From Deltaproteobacteria bacterium (GTDB taxonomy: Bacteria; Myxococcota; JACRCW01): a stretch of DNA of 41,327 nt. Each line of letters begins with the position of its first letter. The stretch's first letter is position 1. The stretch covers positions 1-41,327 of the forward strand of contig JACRCW010000132.1 of the NCBI GenBank assembly GCA_016218805.1, read 5' to 3'. Position numbers and translations under genes: made by a program. The notes under the pieces were generated by a model. The model made no database searches. It was not told where the DNA came from and saw nothing but the letters and a program-made list of their open reading frames with translations. Positions 18,475-30,200 of the stretch are shown here, piece by piece.

Positions 18475-19007
18475 GCCGGCACAGCGCGCTGCCGTGCGCG
18501 CTCTGCGTGTTCACGGTGGCGTCGGTGTGGACGGGGTGCTCCGTCTCCTCGGGGCCCCCGGACGAAAACACGGAGTCGCCGCCGCGGCAGGCCGCGCCCG
18601 GTCCGTGGGTTCGGCCGGAGCGCCCAGTGCATCCAGACCCCGCCGTTCGCGCGCTGGCCTGGCGGATGGAGTTCCGCACTCCGCTGGGGCTTGTCGGGCC
18701 GCGGATGGCGGAGTTCATGCTGGAATACGAACCGGGCATGACGTTTCTGGAGGCGGTGCCGGGTGGCGCGGTGATGCAGGCCGGCAAAAAGATCGTTGTC
18801 AAGCCGCTGGATGGGGCGCGCCTGCGGGTGTTGGTGTTTTCGTCGGAGAACACCACGCGTTTGGGGTCGGGTGACTGGTTCACGCTGCGCTTCAGCGGCG
18901 CTCGCGGCTCGGTGCGCGTGCTCGCGGGTGAAAGCCAGTTCGCGCCGGGGGAGACCGAGGTGTCCGACGCGACGGTGGCACTGGTGCCGGGGGAGGAAGC
19001 GGGATGA
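18471..19007 (+). CDS. Operon gene D: small lipoprotein with cohesin-like domain
   Basis: This 178-residue protein starts with GTG overlapping the stop of gene C (GTGA) and has GGGGTGGG upstream. The leader ends in VWTGC, a slightly unusual lipobox, so lipidation is likely but not certain. After a Pro-rich spacer comes one beta-sandwich domain (about 60-172). AEFMLEYEPGMTFLEA, LRVLVFSSENTTRLGSG and WFTLRFSG follow the cohesin pattern: an early LEYxPG strand, then LRVLxFS, a polar turn and LxxLxF. The frame extends further upstream but only as a shadow of gene C. It probably serves as a membrane anchor or docking unit. It overlaps the start of gene E (ATGA). Confidence 0.78.
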   Translation: MSRHSALPCALCVFTVASVWTGCSVSSGPPDENTESPPRQAAPGPWVRPERPVHPDPAVRALAWRMEFRTPLGLVGPRMAEFMLEYEPGMTFLEAVPGGAVMQAGKKIVVKPLDGARLRVLVFSSENTTRLGSGDWFTLRFSGARGSVRVLAGESQFAPGETEVSDATVALVPGEEAG

Positions 19008-22000
19008 GACGCATCCTCTGGCTTCTGTTGTTGGCGGCGGGGCCCGCCGCAGCCCAGCAGGGTTCCGCCGTCAACACCTGTGACGACGTGGGCGGTATTG
19101 GCAGCACGTGCACCAGCAACACGGACTGCGCGGGCAAGGCGTACGCCACCTCCTGCGTGCAGACGGGCACCACCGCTGCGCGCACCTGCCAGGTGCCGTG
19201 CAACACCACAGGCTCCAGCAGCGGCATCATTCCGCACCAGGCCACCTGCGCGCTGGGTGAGAAGTGCGTGACGCCGGCAGCGGGGGACAACTACTGCCGC
19301 GCCACCGCGTTCCGCATGGACCTCAACCTGTTTGATCAGTGCGTGAACATGCACCTGGCGGGCGCGGCACCGGCGCTGGGCTCCCTGAGCGAATGCTCGC
19401 TGGAAGCCAACCTGGCGCGCCTGCTGGACCAGGACCGTGATGGCGACTTTGACGTCTTTGACTTTGACCTGTGCATCCAGGCGTTTGTGACCCAGCCCGA
19501 TTGCGACGAGACCACGGGCACCTGCCCCGCCGAGGACCTGGTCTTCTGCACCGCGGACACGGACTGCGGTGACGGGCTGTATTGCAGCACGGAGCACCAC
19601 TTCTGCACGCGCGAATGCGGCATGATCTCCAGCCGCGAGCCGGGCATCCCGGAGCTGGAGCGCCGTTGCTCCGGCCGCCTGAAGATCTGCGATCCTGACC
19701 GCGGCAAGTGCGTGCCGGTGACGGGGACCACGACATGCGGCGTGGACCGCGACTGCGCGGAGGGCGCGTACTGCTTCCTGGGTCAATGCGCACCCAAGTG
19801 CGGCCGCAGCCTGGACTGCCCGGACAGCAACTGGTTCTGCACGGAGAACGGGCGCTGCCGCGTGTTGCCGCCGCCCGGGGACTCGGGCGCCACGCCGTTT
19901 GACCCGCGCAACTACTCACTGCTGTTCAGCAACAACCAGCTCACGTTGACCCCCGTGGAGTTGCAGCAGTCCGCGCCCATCCTGGTGATGGACCTGCGCA
20001 GCAAGCGCGAAGTCCGCGACGACCCGTCCGTGGCGTTTGGCTACCGCCTGGAGGTCACCTACGGCCTGAAGGATGAAGCCAAGTGCCGCAAGGCGCCGGA
20101 CCGCTGGACGGACGCGGAGCGCGCGGACTGCGTCATCGCCCCCGAGGAAGAGTTCGTGGTGCCGCTGTCGCCGTTTGGAACGGTGTACGCGCAGGGTCAG
20201 CCGGGCATTGCGGTGCGGCTCAACACGGTGGCGGCGGACACACTCACGCCGGGCACGTACGCGGCGGACGCCAACGTCATCTTTGACAACGGGTCACAGG
20301 ACCGCTTTGCGGTGCGGCTACAGAAGACCACCGCTTCCGGCGAGTACGCGGGCACGCTGGCCATTGCCATGGGGAGCGCGGCCAACTCGCTCACCGGGGC
20401 CACGCCGTTGCTGCTGTCCATGCAGCTGGACCTCAAGGACTCCACGGTGCACTGGAACGACCTGCTGGCGGCCGAAGGACTGGGCACCGCGCAGACACTG
20501 GTGGACACCACCGAAGGCACGCTCATCCACGGCAGGCTCCACGGCAACGAGGCGCTGCCGTACGCCCTGCCCACCGCCACCGACCCGGCGCACAACGAGA
20601 TTCCCCTCAAGGGAATCTATTCGGCGCGCTACGGCATCATGCGGCTGGTGGGCGTCATTGAGATTCCCGCTGGGTTCTGTGTGAGCCAGCGCGGCAGCTG
20701 CGAAACGTTCCCGGACGACCTGCGGGCGGAGAACCTGTTTGGGCGCCCGCTGCGGCGCGTGCTGCAGTTCTTTGGCACGTTTGATGAGACCAAGCGGCGG
20801 TTCTTTGGCATCTACCGCGAAACGATTTACGGCCTGACGCCCGCCGGGGAGCTGACGCTGGATGGTTCTTTCCTCCTCTCCCAGCGCACCGCGGACGAGA
20901 CGCCGGTGGACCTGGCCGACGCGCTGCTGGCCGCGGGCTCGCCCGCCGTGGCGTTCCCGTCGGGTGACGCGGTGCTTTCCGGGGTGGACGCGGACATTGC
21001 CGCACACTGCAAGGTCCCCCGCACCGCGCTGGCGGACGGCGGAAAGGCGGATGCGGGCGCGGGGCAGGCGGAGTTTGTGCGCGCGTTCGCCACGCCGGAC
21101 GCCTACCAGCAGTATCTGGAGACGTCGTCGTCGTCGGACGGCGGCGTGCCGTTCCCGGTGCTGGAGAACACCCTCACGTTCAAAGACCTCATCCAACAGG
21201 GCCTGGACAACCTGACCACGGACGCCACGCGGGGAAACGCGGTCATCACGATCTACGACTTCCTGGCGGGCCGCATTGTCCTGTGCGGGGACGGCGAGTT
21301 CACGCCGGGTGCGCCGCTGGGCACCCAGGCACCGGCGTGCGTTTCCGCGGCGCAGTTGCAGTGCGGCCTGGCGCTGTACCGCAAGGCCGTCCTCAAGCGG
21401 TACGTGCCGCTGAATTCCATTGCCGCGGACAGCCGCCTGTTCTGCAGCGGCACGCTTCCCACCTCAGGTTGTGGTCAGCCGCCGACCCAATATCCCGCGC
21501 TGCGGACGTTGCAGGAGCACAACCGCTTCCACCAGGAGCTGTCCCAGGCCACCAAGTTCCAGGCGGACCGGGACGTGTCAGACGCGTTCTTTGCGCTGTA
21601 CCGCAACCAGTTCAATCCGTTCACCCAGGGCCAGACGCTGCAGTTCAAGGCGGACCAGCTCAAGGCCGCTGCGGGGCTGTATGACCAGGCCATCCGGCTC
21701 GTGGTGGAGCCGGCGGCGGCGGCGGTGCTGTTCAGCTGGCCCATGGGGTCATTTGAGGGATTGGGCCGCGAGTGGATCCGCCAGATGCACGTGCTGGCCA
21801 CGGACCGGTCATCCGCGCTGGCGGAGCTGGTGGACCTGCGCCGCCGCCTGTTCCTCAGCGCCGGCGCGGGGGACCAGTTGGTGGCCGAACACCTGGCCCA
21901 GCAGGAGTTCCTCCTGCAGGTGTACCTGATGGCGTTGCAGCGCCAGTGGGAGGGACCGGCGTTTGCGTACGCGGGCCAGGCAGCGCAGGCGTTTGACCGG

Positions 22001-24265
22001 ATGCAGGTCCTGCTGCGGCGCCTCAACCAGTCCCGCAACGTGCTGGGCATGATCCCGGACCGAGTGTTCTTTGAGAGCAGTGACGCCCAGCAGCCCAATT
22101 GGCGTAACTACCTGACGCTGCTCACCGGTGCGGACGGGAGCGGCGGCCTGCTGGCCCTGGCGCGCACGCAGACCGGCAGCGCCGTGGACAACCTGCAGGC
22201 GGCGCTGCGTGACGCGGATGCGCTGGAATCCCAGGTATTCGCGATCAACGACCAGCTGGAAGGGGACCTCACCGACCTGTGCGGCACCGAGCAGCCCAAG
22301 AGCTGCGACACCCTGCGCGCCCTGATGCAGAAGGACCTGGCGGCGTTGCTGGCGCCGGACAGCGCGATCACCGCGGCGGAGCGCAGCCAGCTGCAGGCGT
22401 CCGGCGCCACGGCCAGCGTGCTGGCGGGAATCCTGGACCGGCGGCTGCAATCCGAATGCGGCAGCACCGGCGGGACCGAGTGCCAGTCCGCGGTGACCAA
22501 GTTCAAGGGCCTGGTTGCCACGGAGCCGGCGTGTGACCTGGACGCCGCCAGGTCCTACGTGCGGGTGCGCGGCCAGCCGCGCGCGTGCGTGGGTGGCGAG
22601 ATGGGGGACCTGCTCAAGGAGCGCCGCGGCCTGCTGCTGGAGCGCGAGGCGATGTTCCGCGAACTGCAGAACCTCATCGCGCGGGTGAAGACGTTCCAGG
22701 AGACGTACAGGTACACGCAGGACCTCGCCATTGGGCAGCGCGTCACCATGATCACCGCGGCGGCCGTGAAGTTTGCGCTGCTGGTGAGCGAGAAGGGCAC
22801 CAAGACCGCCGCCGAGATTGCCGACGAGCTGGCTGACACGGCGGATTGCGTGCTCATTGCCGGCCTGGCGGTGGGCACCAACTGTCCCGGCAAGATTGGC
22901 CGCACCGCGGGGCGGGTGAGCATTGCGGTGAGCCGGACCTTTGCGGAGGCGGCGCTGGAGGCGCTCAAGGAGCAGGTGGACACGGCGCGGGAGATTGCGG
23001 ACTTTGAACTGGAGCAGGCGCAGGGCCGGGCGGAGGCGGCGGCATCGCTCAAGGAGCTGCTGGGCGAATTTGACGGCTTTGTGGACGGCTACCGCGGGAA
23101 TCTGCAGGCCGTGTTTGACGTGGAGACGGGCATGGAGCAGGTGCGCTTCCTGGCGGACGACGCCATGGGGGGCGCCAACGACAACCTGAGCCTGGTGGTG
23201 GACCACCTGGTGGGCCGGGAGAGCGGGTCAGTGCTGGTGGGCAACCACCTGGTGCGCGAGTCCGCCAAGACGTACCGCCGCGTGTTGGACGCGGCCTACC
23301 GGATGACCATGGCGTTCAGTCACCGCTACAACCTGCCCACGGCGACGCGGACGCAGCTCAGCAACCGGGTGCAGCAGGCGGTGACGCTGGAGGACGTGCA
23401 GTCGCACATTGACGATCTGGTGGAGCGCGCGCGGACCTACTGCGCCACGGAGGCCATTGACTGTGACGCGTTCAACAACCTCTCCACGCTGCGCTTCTCG
23501 CTGCGGGACGAGCTGTTCCCGCAGCTGCGCGACGTGGTGGACCCGGCGACGGGCCGGGTGTTCACACGCGGCCAACAGTTCCACAACCTCATCACCTCCC
23601 CGCCATACCTGCGCCGGCGCGTGCGCGGCGCGTGGCTGGTGGACCAGGTGGAGATTCCTTTTGCCATCTCTACCGCCATGCGGGACAACATCCCGCCGCG
23701 CCGCTGGCTGCTCAGTCCGCTGGAGTGCAACCACGTCCTGGACGGGGACCCCGCGCAGGCGGCGGACAACGGCACGGTGGCGGTGAACGCGCTGGTCCGG
23801 AACGTGGACGGGACGCAGCGCACGCTGGAGTATGAGCTGGGCCGTGGCCACCTGGACCAGGCGCGCAGCTGTCACGCGGAGAGCGTGCAGGACGAGCCCG
23901 GCACACTCCCGGTGGTCACCTATCCCATCCAGACCACGGTGGTGGGCTACGCGCCGGAGAGCCTTGAGGGACAGCAGGACGCGCCGCGGACGTACTTCGC
24001 ACGCTCGGGCGAGCTGCAGGCGTGTCTCAACCGCGCCGAGACGGGCGGCCGGCTGGAGGGGTCAGGTTGCTGGCGGTTCTTTGCGCGGGACCGCACGCTG
24101 GCCGCGCCGGACTACACCCTCTACATCCCGCTGCGCATTGACGACGCGGAAACGGGCAACTCGTGGATCACCGGTGATGGCCTACCCGACGCGAGCAAGC
24201 CGGTCATTGAGGACATTGTCGTCTACCTGCGTTACCGCACGCGCCCGATTGGAGACGCCCAGTGA
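19004..24265 (+). CDS. Operon gene E: giant secreted helical protein, possible Tc-toxin-like C-terminus
   Basis: This 1753-residue protein has a Sec signal peptide (AAGPAAAQQ). An EF-hand/dockerin-type loop lies at about 142-163 (DQDRDGDFDVFDFDLCIQAF, Asp at loop positions 1, 3, 5, 7, 9 and 12). Next are Cys-rich DC---YC modules (about 165-290), a beta-rich half (about 300-640), a long mostly helical part (about 720-1490) with coiled-coil stretches and one Ala/Val-rich hydrophobic segment near 1280-1320, and a C-terminal beta region (about 1493-1753) ending in DIVVYLRYRTRP. The helical block followed by a beta-sandwich, with FSLRDELFP and YLRRRVRGAWLVDQVEIPF, recalls the C-terminal part of TcA toxin subunits as I remember them. 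No family can be assigned with certainty. The start overlaps gene D. Confidence 0.85.
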   Translation: MRRILWLLLLAAGPAAAQQGSAVNTCDDVGGIGSTCTSNTDCAGKAYATSCVQTGTTAARTCQVPCNTTGSSSGIIPHQATCALGEKCVTPAAGDNYCRATAFRMDLNLFDQCVNMHLAGAAPALGSLSECSLEANLARLLDQDRDGDFDVFDFDLCIQAFVTQPDCDETTGTCPAEDLVFCTADTDCGDGLYCSTEHHFCTRECGMISSREPGIPELERRCSGRLKICDPDRGKCVPVTGTTTCGVDRDCAEGAYCFLGQCAPKCGRSLDCPDSNWFCTENGRCRVLPPPGDSGATPFDPRNYSLLFSNNQLTLTPVELQQSAPILVMDLRSKREVRDDPSVAFGYRLEVTYGLKDEAKCRKAPDRWTDAERADCVIAPEEEFVVPLSPFGTVYAQGQPGIAVRLNTVAADTLTPGTYAADANVIFDNGSQDRFAVRLQKTTASGEYAGTLAIAMGSAANSLTGATPLLLSMQLDLKDSTVHWNDLLAAEGLGTAQTLVDTTEGTLIHGRLHGNEALPYALPTATDPAHNEIPLKGIYSARYGIMRLVGVIEIPAGFCVSQRGSCETFPDDLRAENLFGRPLRRVLQFFGTFDETKRRFFGIYRETIYGLTPAGELTLDGSFLLSQRTADETPVDLADALLAAGSPAVAFPSGDAVLSGVDADIAAHCKVPRTALADGGKADAGAGQAEFVRAFATPDAYQQYLETSSSSDGGVPFPVLENTLTFKDLIQQGLDNLTTDATRGNAVITIYDFLAGRIVLCGDGEFTPGAPLGTQAPACVSAAQLQCGLALYRKAVLKRYVPLNSIAADSRLFCSGTLPTSGCGQPPTQYPALRTLQEHNRFHQELSQATKFQADRDVSDAFFALYRNQFNPFTQGQTLQFKADQLKAAAGLYDQAIRLVVEPAAAAVLFSWPMGSFEGLGREWIRQMHVLATDRSSALAELVDLRRRLFLSAGAGDQLVAEHLAQQEFLLQVYLMALQRQWEGPAFAYAGQAAQAFDRMQVLLRRLNQSRNVLGMIPDRVFFESSDAQQPNWRNYLTLLTGADGSGGLLALARTQTGSAVDNLQAALRDADALESQVFAINDQLEGDLTDLCGTEQPKSCDTLRALMQKDLAALLAPDSAITAAERSQLQASGATASVLAGILDRRLQSECGSTGGTECQSAVTKFKGLVATEPACDLDAARSYVRVRGQPRACVGGEMGDLLKERRGLLLEREAMFRELQNLIARVKTFQETYRYTQDLAIGQRVTMITAAAVKFALLVSEKGTKTAAEIADELADTADCVLIAGLAVGTNCPGKIGRTAGRVSIAVSRTFAEAALEALKEQVDTAREIADFELEQAQGRAEAAASLKELLGEFDGFVDGYRGNLQAVFDVETGMEQVRFLADDAMGGANDNLSLVVDHLVGRESGSVLVGNHLVRESAKTYRRVLDAAYRMTMAFSHRYNLPTATRTQLSNRVQQAVTLEDVQSHIDDLVERARTYCATEAIDCDAFNNLSTLRFSLRDELFPQLRDVVDPATGRVFTRGQQFHNLITSPPYLRRRVRGAWLVDQVEIPFAISTAMRDNIPPRRWLLSPLECNHVLDGDPAQAADNGTVAVNALVRNVDGTQRTLEYELGRGHLDQARSCHAESVQDEPGTLPVVTYPIQTTVVGYAPESLEGQQDAPRTYFARSGELQACLNRAETGGRLEGSGCWRFFARDRTLAAPDYTLYIPLRIDDAETGNSWITGDGLPDASKPVIEDIVVYLRYRTRPIGDAQ

Positions 24266-27200
24266 GCGCCGCCCGCATTCACCTGGCCGCACTGGCGTGC
24301 GGCACGCTGCTGCTTGCGTGCCCGCGCCCGGCGCCCACCGTCACTGCTGATGATCCCGCGCCGCGGCTGGAGGGGCTGGGGGACGGCGCCCTGCTGTCCC
24401 AGGGCGCGCACGACGTGATGCTGGTGGTGCACCACGCGCTGGATTACGACGCCACCGAGGTGGAGCGGCAGGTGCAGCTGGGCCTGGCGTTGGTGGATGC
24501 GGCCAAGGCGCAACACGAGGCGGGCCGCGCCACCGTGAAGCTGGGCGTGGTGGCGGTGGGACGGCAGGCCCAGGTGGTCCTGCCGCTCACGGATGACGTG
24601 GCGCAGTGGCGGGGCGCGCTGGTCAACGGCGCGTCGTTTGAGATTGAGGGCGCGGCGGCGGTGGCGGCCGGCGTGGAGGCCGCCCTGAGCGAACTGGTGG
24701 GCGCCCGTTCACGCGGCGCCGCGCTGCCCGTCATCTTCCACGCCGCCACGCGCGGCGAGGCCGTCACGCCGATGCTGGCCGAGCAGCTGGCAGCGGCCGG
24801 GGTGGTGCTGGTGGGCGTGGGGGCGGAGGCGTCCGGGGTACAGCCTGAGGAGGGCGCGCACGTGGCCAGCCTGGTGGTGCCCGCGGACGGTGACGCCGTG
24901 GCGCGGTTGGGCGGTCTGCTGGCGTGGGGTGGTGCGCCGCTGCGGCTGGGCGGGCGCGTGGGGAGCGGCTGGGGCGTGCGGCTGGCCGTGCTGGATGCGG
25001 CCGGTGAGGTGGTGTTGCGCGGGGCGTCAGAGGGCACAGAGGTGAACGCTGACCTGGACTGGAGACCCGCGGACCAGGGGCGCCGGTTCAACATCCGCAT
25101 CACCGCCACGCATCCGGACCGGCCGGACCGCGAGCGCATCTACGCGGTGCGGGCGTTGCCGCAGGACCGCCAGCCCGTGGTGCTGGACGTGTCCCCCGCG
25201 GTGGCCGCCCCGGGACAGAGCGTGACGGTCACCGGGCGCTTCTTTGACGTAAGTACCGGTGGCGCAGTGTTGGACGTGGGCACGGAAACAACCCCCACGG
25301 CGGTCACCAAGGTGTCACTGCAATTTGTGGTGCCGGTGGGCGCGGTGGACGGCGCGCTGGTGGTGCGTTCCGGCGGTGTGGCTTCCGTTCCTGCCTTGTT
25401 CCGGGTGGACACCGACGGGGACACGCTGGCGGATGGGGATGAACTGGCGCGCGGCACGGACCCCGCACGGCGCGACACTGACGGTGACGGCCTGGACGAC
25501 GGCGCGGATGACTGCCCGGCGGAGGCCTCCGGCGTGCGGCACGTGGACGCGCGCGGGTGCACGCTGTGCACCGACGGGCAGATGAACGGTCCGGAGACGG
25601 ACGTGGACTGCGGCGGCCCGTGTGCCCCGTGCGCGGGCGGGGGAGCGTGCGCGGTGGCGGCGGACTGCGCGGGCGGCGCATGCCTGGGTGGACGTTGCCT
25701 GCCGGACCACTGCCAGTCGGGCACCGAGGACGGCGACGAGGTGGCGACCGACTGTGGGGGCTCGTGTGGGCCGTGCGCAGATGGGGTCCGCTGCGTGCTG
25801 GGGTTGGATTGTGACAGTCACACCTGCCTGGCGCACGTGTGCCGGGCGGCGTCCTGCGCCAACGGCGTCAAGGACGGCACGGAGTCCGCCACGGACTGCG
25901 GCGGTGCATGCACACCGTGCGCGGAGGCCGCCGCGTGCGTGGTGGCCTCGGACTGCGCGAGCGCGCGTTGCGTGGACGGGCTGTGCGCGCCGTCCCTGTG
26001 TGATGACGCGGTGCTCAACGGCAGCGAGTCCGACGTGGACTGCGGAGGTCTGTGCACGGGGTGCGAGACCGCACTGCACTGCCACGCCCACGCGGACTGC
26101 GCGTCCGGCGTGTGCACAGAGGGCGCCTGTGCGGCATCCACGTGCAATGACAGCGTGCGCAACGGTGACGAGACCGGGCGGGACTGTGGCGGCGGGCGCT
26201 GCCTGGCCTGCGGACAGGGGGACTTCTGCGCCGCGGCCACGGACTGCGTCACCGGCGTGTGCGAAGCGGGCGTGTGCGCGCCGCCGCGCTGCGGGGATGG
26301 CGTCCGCAACGCGGAGGAAACGGATGTGGACTGCGGCGGTGGCTGCGACCGGTGCGCGCTGGGACGGGCGTGCCTGGCCGACACCGACTGCGCCAGCGCG
26401 GCGTGCCAGGACGCCACGCTCTGTGTGCTGCCGTCCTGCGTCAACGCGGCGCTGGATGGCGAGGAAACGGATGTGGACTGCGGCGGCGGCTGCATCCCGT
26501 GTCACGCGGGCCGGGCGTGCCTTCTGGCTGGGGACTGCGCCAGCCAACGCTGCGGCCCGGACAGCGTCTGCCTGCCTCCCGCGTGCGACGACCAGCTGCG
26601 CAACGGCACGGAGACTGACGTGGACTGCGGCAGCACGTGCCCGGAGCGCTGCGCGCAGGACCGCCGTTGCACCCTGGACAATGATTGCGTCACCGGCGTG
26701 TGCGTGGCGGGTAGTTGCGCGGCGCCCAGTTGCACGGATGGCGTGCAGAACGGCCTGGAGCGGGGCGTGGACTGCGCCGGTGGGACGTGTGGGCGCTGCA
26801 CGGAGGGCAGCAGCTGCCTGGAGGACGTGGACTGCGCGTCAGATCATTGCATCTCCGGGCGTTGCCTGAGCCCCACGTGTGCGGACGGCCAACTCAACGG
26901 CAGCGAGACGTCCCTGGACTGCGGGGGAGCGTGTCCCGGCTGCCTGGAGGGCGAGCGCTGCAACGTGGACGCGGACTGTGCGGAACGCGTGTGCGTGGAC
27001 GCGGCGGACGCAGGATCCGCGGCGGGCCGGGCCTGCGCCGCGCCCACCTGTCTGGACGGCGTGCGCAACGGCGGGGAGGGCGACGTGGACTGCGGCGGAG
27101 AGTGCGATCCGTGCGCCGTGGGCCGCACCTGCAACACCGGCGCGCAGTGCGCCAGCCAGGTGTGCACGCCGGATGGCAGCGGCACGCATTGCGCAGAGCC

Positions 27201-30200
27201 CTCGTGCACTGACGGGCAGATGAATGGCGCTGAAGTGGGCCAGGACTGCGGCGGCGGATGCCCCGGCTGCGCTGACGGAGAGGCCTGCGCGGTGGACGGG
27301 GACTGCACCAGCGGCGTGTGCTCAGCGGAGGGTGGCGCGCCGCGGTGTGCGGCCGCCACCTGCGCCGATCAGGTGCGCAACGGCAGCGAAGGCGACGTGG
27401 ACTGCGGGGCGGCCTGCCCGGAGCGCTGCGCAACCGGCCTGACGTGCAACGACGCCACGGACTGCAATGACGGGCGTTGCGACAACGGCGTGTGCCCGCC
27501 CGCTGCGTGCGACGACGGCGTCCACAACGGCGCGGAGACGGGCGTGGACTGCGGGGGCGGCTGTCCAGGCTGTGCGGACGGGACGGCGTGCGCCGCCGCC
27601 ACGGACTGCGCCAGCAAGGTGTGCTCGGGCGCCACGTCCACGTGCGCGGTGCCCAGCTGCGACGACGGGCAGTTGAACGGGACGGAAACCGCGCTGGACT
27701 GTGGCGGCGGGTGCACCGGTTGTCCGCTGTGGTCGCCCTGCAAGGTGACCTCTGACTGCGGACCGGACCTGGCTTGCCAGATGGCGGGCGACGACGCCAA
27801 CACCATGGCGCTGGCGTGCGTGGACGCGCGCAGCTGCTTTGACGGCGTGAAGAACCTGGACGAAGCGGATGTGGATTGCGGGCCGTTTGCGCCGTGCCCC
27901 CTGTGCGGCGTGGGGAGCACGTGCCGCAGCGTCCATGATTGCAGCACCAGCCTCTGCGTGGAGGGACGCTGCCGGGCGGACAGCGCGTTTGACAAGACGA
28001 TGAACGGCGGCGAGACCGACGTGGACTGCGGCGGCGACGCATTGCCCTGCCAGGTTGGCCAGCACTGCGCCGTGAGCACGGACTGCCGCAGCGGCTGGTG
28101 CCACGCCGCCGTGTGCGACTACGCGCCCAGCTGCGCCACGCTGCTGCGCTCCAACGCGGCGGCGCCGTCCGGCAGCTACCTGTTGCTGCCGCCCGGCGAA
28201 CGCACCGCCGTGCCCGTGCAATGCGACATGACGACGGAGCGCGGCGGGTGGACGTTGGTGGGCCACGCCACCGGCGTCCCGATCAAGGACGTCGGGTCTG
28301 AGTACTACGCGGACCTGGGGCGCACGCAGCCCACCGCGCCGGCCCAGGGTGTGTGGCGCGGCCTGCGCGGGCTGTCCGTGGACAATGTGGACATGCGGTT
28401 CGCGTGCAGTCCCACTGCGGGAGCGCCGCTGGCGGTGGACCTGTCGTTCTTTTCGGTGGATTGGTACGCGCACCTGACGGCGGGGACGGACGCGGACAGC
28501 TGTTTTGGCGTCCCGGGCTCCATCTCCCTGGCACCGGCGCGGCGCAACAATCTGGACGGCACGGCGCTGGGAGCGGGAACGCCGTGGGAGCGCGGCGCGC
28601 TGGTGGGTGAGAGCTTCTGCGGGGACGCGGATGACTTCACCGTGGACTTTTCTGAATCAGGCCTGGACGGCAATGAGCTGGACGGCACGGACTGGGGCGA
28701 GGACGACGGACAGCCCAAGTGCGGCAGCGGATACGCGCCGGCTGGCGCGTGGGAGCTGTGGGTGCGGGAGGCGGTGGATGCGTGCGCCAACAACGTGCGC
28801 GACGACGGCGAGGACGGAGTGGATTGCGGCGGCAGCTGTGGCGCATGCCCGGCGCCGTGCACCACCAACGCCGAGTGCCCCAGCAACATCTGCCTGCACG
28901 GGGGCTGCGAGCCGGCCCGCTGCGTGGACCGCCTGAGAAACGGGGACGAGTCCGACGTGGACTGCGGCGGATCCTGCGCGCCATGCGAGCCCCGCAAGGC
29001 GTGCCGTTCCGCCGCGGACTGCGCCGAGGGTCAGTGCGCAGAAGGAGTGTGCCGTCCCGCGGCCTGCTACGACGGGCAGATCAGCACCTACCGGTTTGTC
29101 TACGACTGCATTGGCGACATCCTGTGCCGCCTGGATGAGTTCACCGAGCCGGAGATTGACTGCGGTGGTCCGTGCAGTCCCTGCCAGCGCGGGCACGCGT
29201 GCTACCGGCCCGAGGACTGCACCACCGGGTATTGCCCCACCAACCCCGCGGTCCAGGACGACGGCGGCGTCCTCTACGTGGGCGTGTGCACGGACGACCC
29301 ATGCCACGACGGGGCACTGACCGTGACCCAACTCGAGACCGACGTGGATTGCGGCGGCCCGGCCTGCGGCAAGTGCGCGGGCGGCAAGAGCTGCATGCAG
29401 GGGTCAGACTGCTTCTCGGGAGATTGCGTCAACGGCACGTGCCGCGGCCTGGCCAGTTGCCTGGACGTGCAGGGGCTGCCCGGCACGCACCCCTCCGGGC
29501 TCTATGACTTGACCACGCCTGACGGTACACACGCGGTGTACTGCGACATGGACACCGACCAGGGTGGGTGGACGCTGGTGGGCGCCAGCGCGGGAACGCC
29601 GCCGTCTGACGAGGCGGGCGCCTTCCACGCGGACCTGCAGACGCTGGTGCCCGCCGCGGCTCATCCCGGCATCTGGAACGGACCGCGCACCCAGATGGGA
29701 GCGCGGCAGGACGTGCGGTTTGCGTGCGGACGGCTGGGTTCCACCACGGGCATGGTGGTGGACCTGACCTTCTACGGCGTGGACTGGTACACCGTGATGA
29801 CCACGGGCACGGAAGCGGAAAGCTGCCTGAACCAGGGGGACGGCGCCGGCTTCAGCCGGCCCGAGCCCGCCCGGCGCAACAACGTGACGGGCGTTGACGT
29901 TGCGGCCGGCACGGCGTGGGCGGCGGGGTTCCTGGAAACGGAGGATTCCTGCGCGTCACCGGATGACTTCACGGTGGACCTGGCGGACCGGGGCCTGGAC
30001 TCCAACGAAGCGGACGGTACCGACTGGGGCCTGGACGACGGGCTGGCCAAGTGCGGCAGCCAGGTGGGTGATGGCTGGGCGTGGTTTGTGTTTGTGCGCG
30101 AAGGTTCCGCCTGCCGTGACGGCGTGCGGGGTCCCGGCGAGGACTGGATTGACTGCGGGGGGCCATGCCGCGCGTGCCCGGTGGTGCCCGCCTGCGTCCC

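Noticed and set aside
24390..24960. Functional von Willebrand A domain in gene F
   Set aside because: The fold pattern fits, but the DxSxS metal site is replaced by VVHHAL, so I describe it only as VWA-like.
25557..28130. CRISPR-like or satellite DNA repeat
   Set aside because: The period is about 145 bases in coding phase with diverged codons and conserved Cys; it is a protein repeat.
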